Assembly: GCF_010500815.1 (NCBI RefSeq)
Contig: NZ_JAAAMG010000017.1
Span: forward strand, 56,700-120,699
Length of the DNA: 64,000 bases
Source of the DNA: Jiella pacifica
Lineage (GTDB): Bacteria > Pseudomonadota > Alphaproteobacteria > Rhizobiales > Rhizobiaceae
Reading direction: 5' to 3'
The notes under the pieces are model-generated. The model ran no database searches. It saw only the letters and a list, made by a program, of their open reading frames with translations, and was not told the DNA's origin. Positions 29,098 to 38,564 of the stretch are shown here, piece by piece (within the stretch, counting starts at the first letter, position 1; every line of letters begins with the position of its first letter). A program made the translations under genes and the position numbers.

Positions 29098-31023
29098 TTA
29101 AGCAAGCGCATCCTGTGAGAATATATCCGCCTCAGGGAATATCCCAAGCCCGCGAATATGCACTACCGCCGCTGCTGGATCGGGCACAAAAAGGACGACC
29201 ACTAGGTCTTGCCGAGCGCGTGTGCAACAAACATAGAACAACCGCCGCGTTCTCTCTACGCTTGTCTCGCCGCCTTCCTGCAAAACTTTCCTGTCGCGCG
29301 CAGAAAGCTCTTTAAGACCTAAGTATTTCTCGTAAGAGAATTGTACATGCGTGCCTTCATCGTCGTCGAGGACAACTAGCACACGATCGAACTCGGCCCC
29401 TTTAACGCCTTGCTGGGTGGAAAAAGGCGATTCCTCGTTGACGTAAGCTTGATACGGTCGAAGCTGATTAGCCGGACAGGCTAGGAATGCGGCCATTGAA
29501 CGGATCTCGCTTGAAAGTCCTTCTTCGCCTTCGTCTAAATTTTCATCGGTTTCGGATTCGTTTGCAGCAACATCTTCCAAATACGCGGACAGACGGGGGT
29601 CGAACTCCACCAAGCGACTTTCCTTGGCAAGTGTCAGCACGTCACGGATGGTCGCCTGCGACTGAGACCCCATCAGCTCGTCGACCTGATTGCTCACCAC
29701 CTGAAGTTCTTTGAGGCGCTCGGCAATGTTCACGCCTTGGAGGTTGGCCTTTGCTAGTAACGGCGAATGGAGCCGAAGCAGCCGCATCGTATCGAAGTCT
29801 CGCCCTTCCCGAACGGCGTCCGCAAGCGGCAGTAGCAACGACACCAACGGGCGCAGCGGCCACGCGGACGCGTCCAGAAAACCATTCTTGAAGGCCTCAG
29901 GCGCTTTATCGTTGAGCGCCGCATACAGGTCGCCGAATCCCAATCGCTTCGCCGCCATGCGATGCACGATCACCAGCATTTTAACCTGGTCGTTCTTGAG
30001 AGCGGGCTGCCACAACTCGTCATCGTTTGCGTTCGCAATCCATGCTCGAACCTGCGCAACGCGTTCGTCCCGATGAGCATCTGTCGGCAAGACAAACAAT
30101 CGCGCCGTTCCGACCACCGACACTTCCTGCTCACCATTTTTTTCCTTTCGGCCACCGATCTGAACCAGATCGTCACCGTCACGCCGAATGGCGTTTGCCA
30201 GGTTCAATATCGAGGTTGGCGAACGGAAATTTTCTGGCTTGGGGATCGCCCGCCAATCGTCGGGTTTGGGAACCGTGCCGATACCGGTGGGATAGATGCG
30301 CTGCATCGGGTCGCCGAAGAACCCGAGGCAGAAGCGGGCCCGCTCCTGCTGCTGGACCGCCATAAACGCTTCGACGATAATGGGAAAGGTATCTTGGCTC
30401 TCATCCACGAAAACGAACGGGAATTGTTGTGCGACGAGAGTTCGGAAAAGCCGCCGTTGAATCATCAACTGCGAAGCCATCTTGATGATGTCATCGTGGC
30501 CGAGGATACCTTTGGCGTAGTCACTTCCTGTTCCATAAGTGAAGCTGCGAACTTGAGTAATGGCCTCACGCTGCTGCTGGTAGCGCGTGATTTCGCGGGC
30601 GTTCTTGTCTCGCGTTTTCTGCTGAACGCGTGGACCAAAATTGGCGGCATCGTGCTGCAACTCTCTGAGCCTCTCGTCGATCCTGTTTGCAACCCAGGCG
30701 GCGATGTCTTGTTGGAAGCCGCGTGCGAGCGACCAAAGAAAACTATGAATCGTGGAGACGTGGACGAGAGGATTGCTCCCCACGTCCGCCCAAATCTCTC
30801 CGGCAGCTATCTCTGTATAGGTTATGCAGGCCACGCGTTGCCTGCGTAGTCGCAAACGTTTGCCATGGATAGCCAGGATCGAGGCGAGCCCCTTGATCAG
30901 CGAAGTGGTTTTGCCCGACCCGGCCCCGGCGACCATGTTAAAACTGGTCGGCGGCTGAGATTCCAAGCACTGCCGAAGATCTATGTCGGCTTGTGTGTCG
31001 GGCTGTTGCGCGCGGCTACTCAC
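29098..31023 (-). CDS. UvrD/Rep-like helicase, Gabija GajB-like
   Basis: 641 aa, GTG start overlapping the end of the OLD nuclease gene by 8 bp. Superfamily 1 helicase motifs: Walker A VAGAGSGKTT (31-40), VDESQDT (206-212), QGVKGAEFDRVLVV (motif V, about 560) and RRLFYVCCTRARQDL (motif VI, about 598). An OLD-family nuclease followed at once by a UvrD-like helicase is the Gabija arrangement, in which GajB is thought to sense nucleic acid or nucleotides and activate GajA. It is longer than typical GajB (about 500 aa), so it is a variant or related system. Confidence 0.85.
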   Translation of the reverse strand: MSSRAQQPDTQADIDLRQCLESQPPTSFNMVAGAGSGKTTSLIKGLASILAIHGKRLRLRRQRVACITYTEIAAGEIWADVGSNPLVHVSTIHSFLWSLARGFQQDIAAWVANRIDERLRELQHDAANFGPRVQQKTRDKNAREITRYQQQREAITQVRSFTYGTGSDYAKGILGHDDIIKMASQLMIQRRLFRTLVAQQFPFVFVDESQDTFPIIVEAFMAVQQQERARFCLGFFGDPMQRIYPTGIGTVPKPDDWRAIPKPENFRSPTSILNLANAIRRDGDDLVQIGGRKEKNGEQEVSVVGTARLFVLPTDAHRDERVAQVRAWIANANDDELWQPALKNDQVKMLVIVHRMAAKRLGFGDLYAALNDKAPEAFKNGFLDASAWPLRPLVSLLLPLADAVREGRDFDTMRLLRLHSPLLAKANLQGVNIAERLKELQVVSNQVDELMGSQSQATIRDVLTLAKESRLVEFDPRLSAYLEDVAANESETDENLDEGEEGLSSEIRSMAAFLACPANQLRPYQAYVNEESPFSTQQGVKGAEFDRVLVVLDDDEGTHVQFSYEKYLGLKELSARDRKVLQEGGETSVERTRRLFYVCCTRARQDLVVVLFVPDPAAAVVHIRGLGIFPEADIFSQDALA

Positions 31024-33310
31024 CGACTACACCACCTTCCAGCTCGGCCTCAACTTCGAGATCGACCTGTGCCTTAAGCCAAACCAGACCGTCACGGATA
31101 TATGTCGGAACCTGCCACTCTTCCGGTTGGGCCGTAAGCACTCCAAGCGCGAACTTGGTTTTGTCGAACTTATCGGCGCTGACCCTCTTATGGAGCCCGG
31201 CTGCCAACGCCGCCGGGTCCGCCAATGCACCGCGTAGGCGTAGACCCAATTTCGTCTGTTCCGCGCTCTGGCACCATTCGGCGTTTTCCAGCCCGAAGGC
31301 TTCTTCCAACGTCCGACCAGCCAGCTCTACGTTCTGACCATTCCATACGACTGGAACGGGCGTTTGATACGTCACGCGGACACGGGGCGTGACATCCGTC
31401 GGCGTTTCTTTCTCCTGCTCCGTTGCTGCGAAAAGCTCGTCGATCGACAGCTTTGCCGGAAGCCACTTCACGAGAGTCTGGTTGGACGTGACTGCCCCGG
31501 CTACACCAGGCAGGCACTTTTTTCCGTAACGACGGGCGGGCGCAGGATCGGCGGTCTCGCCAGCTTGTGCAGCCGGAGCGTCACCGCCGAGCAATTCATT
31601 GAAATCGTTCGCGGCGTCCACTTCAGGGGCCTCGACTTCGATCTCAAGCTCGTCATCGTCGTCATCATTGCCATTATGGTCGGCAGACAACAATGTAACG
31701 CTGTCCACGTCAGTGATAATCAGTGTGACGATCCCGAGAAATTCTATCAGGGATTTGAATTTGTGGCCGAAAGCACCGCCGACCTCCAGGATGCAGATAC
31801 AAGAAGATCGTAACGATGCCGCCACCTTCGATATCATGATCGGGAGTAGCAATCGCTCAACATTGCCTTCCACGAGCACTGCGGCGTCAGAAAAAAACAG
31901 ATCGCAATGGGTGAGTTTCAGATACCGTTCTAGGAAATCTCGGTGTTCGGTTTCCTGCGCATAGAACGCGGAGAGGTTGATCACTTCAGTAATTTGATCG
32001 TTTCCGACCAAATCACGCCGGAAGTAGCGTATCGGCTGAAAGCCACGCTCGTATAAGATGTGCGGCGAATGCGTCGTGATAACTGCCTGTGTGGCGAACG
32101 ACCCTCCAGCCTCACCTGGAATGACCAGCAGGTCGAGAATGTTGCGAATGAACACCTGCTGGAGCTGCGCGTGAAGATGTGCTTCCGGTTCTTCGATAAA
32201 AATGAGATGGAGAGGCGCACGTTTCTCCTCTTCGGCCTTCCACCGCTCCTGAAGGTCGAGTACTTCAACGACCATATAGATCAGGTTTTTGAAGCCAAGC
32301 CCGTTGTAGGTATCAGGTAGCATTACTGTTTGCGCGGCTTCCCCCACGACGTAGTGGACGCGCGCATCCTGTGTCATGATCGATGCGGGGTTCAGCGCCG
32401 ATTTGATTTCGAGCTTCGGGTTGTTGAGGCCGGGATAACCCAAATGTTGCAATCGCTCCAACGTGCCTTTGAAAACTTCTGCAAGGTGCTTGTCGAGGCC
32501 GACCTCAGAATCGAACAGTGCTTTGAGTGCTTGGTGGTCGTCCTGACGCTGATCAAGATTACGTTGATAGAAGCGGCTTAGACGCTTTGACAAATCTTCT
32601 GAGCGTCCGCCACCGGATGCAGTTGATGGGTCCGCGAGGTGCCGCTGCGCATTCAGAAAATCGACCTTGATAAGCGATTGTAGTACAGCACTACCGCCCG
32701 GCTCGCTGCCCAACGGAAGCGGCTGATAACCCTGCACCGCCTGGAATTTCGAATCAAACTGCGTGTGGTCGAGGACGTAGTATCGTAACTCGTACTCGTG
32801 CCTCAGTTCCTTCAGGAGATAAGCCGATAGCGATTTTGGCCAGGGCACATAATCGCCTGCGCCGCCAACCAGTGCTGCTGCTTTTGCCCGACCATCGTCG
32901 CGAGCGGCGCGGTAACGCTGAATCAGTTCGGCGATGTTTCTAGGCGCGAGTTCGACACGGATGCCGACAAGCGTCCCGGCCCACTCGGTCGAAGGCAAAA
33001 TGGGGATTACTAGATATAGGTCCTCCGCCCCTACCTCAAACCAGAGATCGAGCGAGATGGTAGGAAATTCAGCCTCAGCGACCTCCCCCTCTCGTTCGCC
33101 AATCTCATCAAGGAGCGGCCAAGCGTGCGAGCTAAAATCGTACAGCGAGAAAGCATTTTTACCCCCCGTGAGAAACATCTGGATCGCCTGCGTCGCAGAC
33201 GTCTTGCCGCTGTTGTTCGCTCCAACAAAAATGGAAATGTCGGATGCAAGCTCGACATGAACGTCCGCAAGCCGCCTGAAATTTCGCAGTCGATAGGAAT
33301 GTAGATGCAT
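31016..33310 (-). CDS. OLD-family ATPase/TOPRIM nuclease, Gabija GajA-like
   Basis: 764 aa from the ATG at 33310 (GGGGGAG upstream). The ABC-type ATPase half has Walker A GANNSGKT (30-37), signature NGLGFKN (336-342), Walker B LIFIEEPEAH (369-378) and H-loop THSPH (413-417). The TOPRIM half has the Glu in VLVEGNVE (481) and the DxD of ITDVDSV (534-536). GajA cuts DNA when nucleotides are depleted during phage infection (family knowledge). It carries an extra acidic insert (about 548-565) and is longer than the usual 550-600 aa. Operon with the helicase. Confidence 0.88.
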   Translation of the reverse strand: MHLHSYRLRNFRRLADVHVELASDISIFVGANNSGKTSATQAIQMFLTGGKNAFSLYDFSSHAWPLLDEIGEREGEVAEAEFPTISLDLWFEVGAEDLYLVIPILPSTEWAGTLVGIRVELAPRNIAELIQRYRAARDDGRAKAAALVGGAGDYVPWPKSLSAYLLKELRHEYELRYYVLDHTQFDSKFQAVQGYQPLPLGSEPGGSAVLQSLIKVDFLNAQRHLADPSTASGGGRSEDLSKRLSRFYQRNLDQRQDDHQALKALFDSEVGLDKHLAEVFKGTLERLQHLGYPGLNNPKLEIKSALNPASIMTQDARVHYVVGEAAQTVMLPDTYNGLGFKNLIYMVVEVLDLQERWKAEEEKRAPLHLIFIEEPEAHLHAQLQQVFIRNILDLLVIPGEAGGSFATQAVITTHSPHILYERGFQPIRYFRRDLVGNDQITEVINLSAFYAQETEHRDFLERYLKLTHCDLFFSDAAVLVEGNVERLLLPIMISKVAASLRSSCICILEVGGAFGHKFKSLIEFLGIVTLIITDVDSVTLLSADHNGNDDDDDELEIEVEAPEVDAANDFNELLGGDAPAAQAGETADPAPARRYGKKCLPGVAGAVTSNQTLVKWLPAKLSIDELFAATEQEKETPTDVTPRVRVTYQTPVPVVWNGQNVELAGRTLEEAFGLENAEWCQSAEQTKLGLRLRGALADPAALAAGLHKRVSADKFDKTKFALGVLTAQPEEWQVPTYIRDGLVWLKAQVDLEVEAELEGGVVGE

Positions 33311-33418
33311 CGCGTCTCCCCCAACACGAAGTCTAACGAATGATATCCCACTTGAAAATATCAATTGCACGCCATTTGGCGTTTATTGCGGAGTTGCGTG
33401 GGATTAGGCTGAAACTTT

Positions 33419-33901
33419 CTAGAGCAAATTCATTGCTGTGGTAGGTAGAACAAGGCGGCGCGGTGTGCCGGTTAGACGCCGGAAACCGAACCCCTCATAG
33501 AAGGCAGCGGCTTTCTCGTCCTTCGCTTCGACGATCATGCCGAGGATGCCGATCTGGCTCGCAGCCTTGCGGGTTGTGTGGAAGGCATGGACGATGAGCG
33601 CATCGCCATAGCCCTGGCCCTGCCAGCGTCTATCGACGGCGAGACGCCCGAGGAGAAGAAACGGAATGTCTTCGTACGGCCCAGCCTGGATATCGGCGGG
33701 CAGGTTGTCGCGGCGGACGGAATGAGCGCTGATCGAGTAATAGCCGATGATTGAGGGACCGTCGGCGAGGACATAGATGCGCGTCAGGCTGCGTTTGAGG
33801 TCCTGGTTCGCGTAGCGCTGGAGATATTCGTTCAGCGCCGGAACGCCGCAATCGAATGACTTGCGGTCGTGGCCCTTCGGATCGAGCGCGGCGAATTCCA
33901 C
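33419..33901 (-). CDS. GNAT-family toxin (TacT-like) of a toxin-antitoxin pair
   Basis: 160 aa, GTG start. It has the compact GNAT-toxin layout: DCGVPALNEYLQRYANQDL near the N-terminus, IGYYSISAHSV, then LLGRLAVDRRWQGQGYGDAL with the acetyl-CoA pyrophosphate-binding loop, and an AFYEGFGFRRL tail. Such toxins acetylate the amino acid on charged tRNAs and stop translation. The DUF1778 gene 15 bp upstream on the same strand is the expected antitoxin. The tRNA target is not predictable. Confidence 0.9.
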   Translation of the reverse strand: MEFAALDPKGHDRKSFDCGVPALNEYLQRYANQDLKRSLTRIYVLADGPSIIGYYSISAHSVRRDNLPADIQAGPYEDIPFLLLGRLAVDRRWQGQGYGDALIVHAFHTTRKAASQIGILGMIVEAKDEKAAAFYEGFGFRRLTGTPRRLVLPTTAMNLL

Positions 33902-33916
33902 CTTGCCGCTGCCTGC

Positions 33917-34207
33917 TCAGCCTTGAATGTCGCGGAATTTCGCCGCCGCCTTCTTCATGCGCGGCGTCGGCGCGGCGGGCGCATCGAGCGCGCCGAAGAA
34001 GGCCGTCCAGTCCTCGGCGGAAAACCGCGTCTTCTGGTGCTCGGCAATCACGGCCTCCGCCTTCTCGCGGACGCTCTCCCGGATGAACTTGCTCTTGTCG
34101 AGTTTGAGATAGGCGCGCGCGGTGTCCATCATCGACAGCGTCACCGCGTCCATGCGCACTTTCAGCATATCGCCCTTGTCTGGCGTGTTGGTCATCGTTC
34201 GGTCCAT
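33917..34207 (-). CDS. DUF1778 antitoxin (TacA-like, ribbon-helix-helix)
   Basis: 96 aa from the ATG at 34207 with AAGGGAG upstream. An N-terminal ribbon-helix-helix (LKVRMDAVTLSMMDTARAYL) is expected to bind the operon's operator as a dimer. The C-terminal part (SAEDWTAFFGALDAP) matches the toxin-wrapping segment of the family. First gene of the pair with the GNAT toxin. Autoregulation is inferred from the family. Confidence 0.88.
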   Translation of the reverse strand: MDRTMTNTPDKGDMLKVRMDAVTLSMMDTARAYLKLDKSKFIRESVREKAEAVIAEHQKTRFSAEDWTAFFGALDAPAAPTPRMKKAAAKFRDIQG

Positions 34208-34765
34208 TGTCGCGCTCCCTTGATGATTATACCCACAAATGTGGGCTTTTCGCAATAAGATTCAAAAGTTGGCTGCCTCGCGCCCTGTGGCGCACCGCGC
34301 TCTATTCCGGCGGCGGGCCGCCTTCACCGAACCCGCGCGGGGCGGTTTCGGCCCATCCGGGTGACGATCGCTGGCAGGAAAAGAAGATGGACGGACTCCG
34401 CCCGAACGGAGCCCGGCTTTTGTCTGTGGCGCGTTTACACACGCCGGGAACCCCTCATTCCAGCTTACATGAAATCCGAGGACGCCTACGGCTGTGGGTC
34501 AACGGCCTTCCGCCGTAAGGCGGGGCTAAGGCGCGGTATCCGCACCAAGCCCGCCTAACGGTTCCCGAGAAGACCGTTGACCCATCCCCGGAATTTCATC
34601 GAACGCCCCGAATGCGGTCGCGCGCACGCGCGCGCCTCTTTGCTTTTGGTTTTTCGGGTCGCTCGCCGCTGGGCAGGGGTTCAGGCGCGAAAGGAAGATC
34701 CCTCCCGGAGGGGGAAGAAGTCTTAGCGCCAGGACATCAACCCCTTACGGCGAAAAGCGTCACCC
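34208..34765. promoter_or_regulatory. long leader before ArdC with nested stem candidate
   Basis: 558 bp without a gene. The last part can fold: GGGGTT (34676-34681) with AACCCC (34739-34744), enclosing GGCGC (34684-34688) with GCGCC (34726-34730), and an inner hairpin CCCTC (34700-34704) with GAGGG (34708-34712). The fold ends about 20 nt before the ArdC ATG, so a cis-acting RNA is possible. Upstream of this only short GC-rich inverted repeats are seen. Confidence 0.45.
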
Positions 34766-35695
34766 ATGAAACAGGATATCTATTTGAAGATCACCAGTCA
34801 CATTATTGCCGATCTGGAGTGCGGCGTCAGGCCGTGGATTAAGCCGTGGAGCGGCGAGCATGCCGCCGGGCGCATCACCCGTCCCCTACGGGCGAACGGG
34901 CAGGCCTATCGCGGCATCAACGTCATCATGCTGTGGTCGGAGGCCGTGACCAAGGGCTTTTTGGCACCTATCTGGATGACCTTCAAGCAGGCGCAGGAAC
35001 TGGGCGGGCATGTGAAGAAGGGCGAGCGTGGCAGCCCGGTCGTCTATGCCAGCACCTTTTCCAAGACTGAGACGGACGAGGCCAGCGGCGCGGAGACTGA
35101 GCGGGATATTCCCTTCATGAAGGGCTACACCGTTTTTAACGCCGAGCAGGTCGAGGGGCTGCCGGAGCGTTTCTACCAGCTTGCCGCGCCGCAGCTTGAT
35201 CCGGTCGAGCGTAACGCCGAAACGGAGGCCTTCTTCGCCGCCACAGGCGCCGATATCCGCCATGGCGGGAATTCTGCGCAGTATTGCGGCGGGACCGACC
35301 ATATCCAGATGCCGCCTTTTGAGGCGTTCCGGGATGCGGAAAGCTACTATGCCACGCTGGCCCATGAGGCGACCCACTGGACCAAGCACAAGGATCGACT
35401 CGACCGCGATCTGGGCCGCAAGCGCTGGGGCGATGCCGGTTATGCCGCCGAGGAGCTGGTTGCCGAACTCGGAGCGGCGTTCCTTTGCGCCGATCTGGGC
35501 ATCACCCCGGAAGTGCGCGAGGATCATGCCGCCTATATCGGCCACTGGTTCACCGTCCTGACGCAGGATGCCCGCGCGATCTTCACCGCCGCCGCCCATG
35601 CGCAGAAGGCCGCCGATTACCTGAATGCGTTCAGCGCGGCGGGTGACGGCGAAGACACCGGAACCGATGTCCCGCCCCAGCAGGCAGCGGCGTAA
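34766..35695 (+). CDS. ArdC-type antirestriction protein (DUF1738 + metallopeptidase)
   Basis: 309 aa. The N-terminal ssDNA-binding DUF1738 region contains PWIKPW, YRGINVIMLW and GGHVKKGERG. The C-terminal domain carries the zinc motif HEATH (LAHEATHWTKH) and EELVAELGAAFL. ArdC proteins protect incoming mobile DNA from host restriction. The next gene follows after 10 bp. A diverged second ArdC lies in the other element at 54074. Confidence 0.92.
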   Translation: MKQDIYLKITSHIIADLECGVRPWIKPWSGEHAAGRITRPLRANGQAYRGINVIMLWSEAVTKGFLAPIWMTFKQAQELGGHVKKGERGSPVVYASTFSKTETDEASGAETERDIPFMKGYTVFNAEQVEGLPERFYQLAAPQLDPVERNAETEAFFAATGADIRHGGNSAQYCGGTDHIQMPPFEAFRDAESYYATLAHEATHWTKHKDRLDRDLGRKRWGDAGYAAEELVAELGAAFLCADLGITPEVREDHAAYIGHWFTVLTQDARAIFTAAAHAQKAADYLNAFSAAGDGEDTGTDVPPQQAAA

Positions 35696-35705
35696 GGGGG
35701 CGGCC

Positions 35706-36332
35706 ATGACAATCCACATCGCCCCGCAACTCGGCTTCGACGATCTGCTCGCCGAGGCCGCCGAAACCAACCGCAAGTCTGCCTTCGAAAGGGAGACCGG
35801 GCATTTGCCCGGCTCCATGGAGGCGGCGGTCCCCTATCTCTTCGATCTCATCACCGCGCATCACGCGGCGATGCTGACCGCCGATATCGACGAAGCCTTG
35901 CGCCTGCGCGGCGAGGCGCATCGTCTCGCCGAAAAGCTCAATGGCGGCGAACGTGGCATTCTCGCCGGGCCGGAGGCGCCGGGCTGCCGCCTCGAACGGC
36001 TCACGACAGCAGAAACCGGTGCCGTGCCACTCTGGGGCCAGACGGGCAGCTTTGTCATCGAGACCAACGGCATCCGCGCTCGGATTGAAATGCACGGCCT
36101 GTTCGGGATCGGCGCCGGTTTCTCAACATGGCTCGGTTTTGCCGCTCAGGCTGTCGATTGGGACAAACCCTTCATCTCGCAGACCGGCTATCGCAGTTTC
36201 ATGGGGTTTCAGGCCGAGCCCGCGCCTGGGCTGACGCCGGAAACATTTGCGGCGAAAGTCGTTGCCGCGCATGTTGAGCAGGCATTGAAGGGAAAGCCCG
36301 TCCCGATCCTGCCGGATTACCGTAAGGCGTAG
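35706..36332 (+). CDS. hypothetical mobile-element protein downstream of ardC
   Basis: 208 aa from the ATG at 35706, 10 bp after the ArdC stop, so probably cotranscribed. Mixed alpha/beta and soluble, with a helical middle (LRLRGEAHRLAEKLNGGERG) and an Ala-rich C-terminal helix. I do not recognise a domain. The position suggests a role in establishing or maintaining the element. Confidence 0.75.
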   Translation: MTIHIAPQLGFDDLLAEAAETNRKSAFERETGHLPGSMEAAVPYLFDLITAHHAAMLTADIDEALRLRGEAHRLAEKLNGGERGILAGPEAPGCRLERLTTAETGAVPLWGQTGSFVIETNGIRARIEMHGLFGIGAGFSTWLGFAAQAVDWDKPFISQTGYRSFMGFQAEPAPGLTPETFAAKVVAAHVEQALKGKPVPILPDYRKA

Positions 36333-36793
36333 GGCGGCCATCCCGAGGAAAAAATCGCGCCGGACCTACCGGTCCGGCTCATTGTCCGTGTCGTCTCGGT
36401 CGCGGTCCATCTCCGGCTCAATCTCAGCCGCGACGCACGACGTCATGGGCGTGTAGTCTGCGGGAGGGACGCGGCCCAGACTAGCAGAAATCGGAGGGAT
36501 GGCCTGGCAGCTTCCGAGCCTCCCAAAGCGAAAGACGCCGTTCGGCTCTCTGCCCCAGCTCTTCGTCGCCCTCATAAGCAGCCGCTGCTTTTAATCTTCG
36601 CCGGATTGAGCTCGGAACCAACGACTCGGTATTGGCCGTTCTGTGTACGCAAAAAAAGAAGTGGAGCAAATAGGGCGTCCAGCTTGACGTAGTGACCTCC
36701 GATAGGCAGGTTTCTACTATGAGGACCTCAGGAGCATGCTGCGGTTCATTATCCGCTGCAGAAGCCTCAGGGGGAGCCTCTTCTAGGTCTACC
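36333..36793. other. intergenic stretch before the nuclease operon
   Basis: 461 bp; GC falls toward the right end. It probably contains the promoter of the 36794 operon, but no clear -35/-10 pair was chosen. The frame can be extended upstream to a GTG at 36692, with a less protein-like sequence. Confidence 0.45.
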
Positions 36794-38167
36794 ATGCCAC
36801 TTATTCGACCGCGCCTTACTGATCATCATGGTATTATGGCTCCACAGGCGGAGCTCGATTTCGCGATCCCATTTTTTGACGAAGATATACCGCTATACGT
36901 TGATCCATTCATGCTTTGGCGATCGCCATCGCAACAGGACCAGGCCCTTCATACCAGCCTGATAAACGCCTTCAATCACCTTGGCTATCTCGTCTCGCAA
37001 GGCGAGGAGGCACAGGCAATGGCTACCCTTATCGCTGCCTCTGAATGTGATGAGGTTGGACTTGGAACGTCCGTAACACGAAAAGGCAAACGTATAGGAG
37101 CAACCAAGGCGAAGGAGATTTTGACACTCTTCAAGCGTATTCCGTATTACGCACAGCGAGGATTCCGGCACTTCGAAGAGATTCAATTTTTCGTCGACGG
37201 AATTTCGAAAGATCGTATTAGCGACATAAGCTGCAGTTTTCTTAAATCTTTCTTGATAGACTTCACTATTCAGCAATGTGAAAAAATTGGAATTCCGCGG
37301 GAAGATGTCAATGTCTTAAACGTCTACGATTATCGGAAGAACACATTCGAAACGCAGAATGGTCTAGCCCTCCCTGTGAACCCGATCAATGGAAGGCCGC
37401 TTCTATTTGTTCCGAAAAGATGGCTGCGCTTCGTACCTTGGATTAATTACGACGAATACTTTTCGACGTACTGTCCTCAGGACGAAATCTCGCACAAACC
37501 GGACGAACTACTCCGAGTGGAGGTTCTGGACTATAACCGGGACCACTACGGTGTTGTTGATGCATATATCAAAGCGAAGGAGCGCACCTTCGAAGACTGC
37601 AAGAACGATCCTCTTTTCTCGCAAATCCCTGTCACTTCGGCCAAGCGCAAGTTTGCCCTTATAAAAAAATTGCCCTCAGGGAAGGAAGACAACGCAGACA
37701 AGAAATATGAAAACGCAATCGGTCAGCTTTTGCCATCAATCCTTTATCCAAAACTCGATTTTACACAAGAACAGGCACGTACAGATAGTGGCGTAAGTAT
37801 ACGTGACCTTATTTTCTACAACACGGCTAGCACGCCATTTTTACAAGATATGCATAATGACTACGGATCGAAACAGATCACGCTGGAGATGAAGAACGTT
37901 GCCGAAGTGGGAAGAGAGCACGTCGATCAGTTAAACCGATACCTCTCCGAAGAGTTGGGCAAATTCGGTATTTTTGTTACGCGAAATCCGATGAAGAAAG
38001 CCATTCTTACAAGAACAATTGATTTATGGTCTGGTCAACGCAAAGCAATTATATCACTTACCGACGAAGATGTTGGTCAGATGGTAGAACTATTTGAGAG
38101 CAAGCAGCGCGATCCGATTGACGTGATCGTTAAAAAATACAATGAATTCAGAGCAAGGTGCCCGTGA
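36794..38167 (+). CDS. unrecognised protein with C-terminal PD-(D/E)XK-like motif
   Basis: 457 aa from the ATG at 36794 (a weak AGGT precedes it; 36836 or GTG 36692 are alternatives). The N-terminal 290 residues are unrecognised. The C-terminal part has DSGVSIRDLIFYN (about 331-343), then QITLEMKNV with E365-x-K367 on a predicted strand, and a helix REHVDQLNRYL. This fits a restriction-nuclease-like D...ExK core. First gene of a three-gene operon with two small paralogous proteins. Low GC against the backbone. A nuclease effector in a defence module is the inference. Confidence 0.7.
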   Translation: MPLIRPRLTDHHGIMAPQAELDFAIPFFDEDIPLYVDPFMLWRSPSQQDQALHTSLINAFNHLGYLVSQGEEAQAMATLIAASECDEVGLGTSVTRKGKRIGATKAKEILTLFKRIPYYAQRGFRHFEEIQFFVDGISKDRISDISCSFLKSFLIDFTIQQCEKIGIPREDVNVLNVYDYRKNTFETQNGLALPVNPINGRPLLFVPKRWLRFVPWINYDEYFSTYCPQDEISHKPDELLRVEVLDYNRDHYGVVDAYIKAKERTFEDCKNDPLFSQIPVTSAKRKFALIKKLPSGKEDNADKKYENAIGQLLPSILYPKLDFTQEQARTDSGVSIRDLIFYNTASTPFLQDMHNDYGSKQITLEMKNVAEVGREHVDQLNRYLSEELGKFGIFVTRNPMKKAILTRTIDLWSGQRKAIISLTDEDVGQMVELFESKQRDPIDVIVKKYNEFRARCP

Positions 38168-38174
38168 GGAAAAT

Positions 38175-38564
38175 ATGGATTCGCAGAAAGATATAGAAGC
38201 CTTAGAAAAGCTTGTTGTTCAGTTGCAGGGGCTGCACGATGAGATTTCGCAACTCGCGAAGAAATCTCCGAATGATGGGCTTAACAAATTCAAATTAAAA
38301 ATTGTTAATAAGGTCCTAGTAAGTGGCAATGAGATACTCAAAGGACGGTATCGACCGTTTGATGATTTTTCCGTATTTGCGGAGGACGATTTACCCACCA
38401 ATAGCGACGTGACGATGATTCTCACGCAGTACATTGAGCAGGCCGAACGTTTTCGATCTGACAACGTGATCTATAGCGCGCATAGATGGCAGTACATTCT
38501 CAACGGCGTCCCTAGCAACATTGACGCTAAGATGGCGACAAAAGTAGGGGGCGATAAAAAATGA
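38175..38564 (+). CDS. small helical partner protein A
   Basis: 129 aa from the ATG at 38175, with GAGGA 5 nt upstream and 7 bp after the nuclease-like gene; an ATG at 38142 would overlap that gene. All-helical prediction. It is paralogous to the next gene: EISQLAKKSP / EVRELSKKKP, KLKIVNKVL / KVKLVNRVL and DDLPTNSDVTMILTQ / DSLPQMSDAVLTMVQ. No known family was recognised. It may regulate or target the nuclease-like protein. Confidence 0.72.
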   Translation: MDSQKDIEALEKLVVQLQGLHDEISQLAKKSPNDGLNKFKLKIVNKVLVSGNEILKGRYRPFDDFSVFAEDDLPTNSDVTMILTQYIEQAERFRSDNVIYSAHRWQYILNGVPSNIDAKMATKVGGDKK

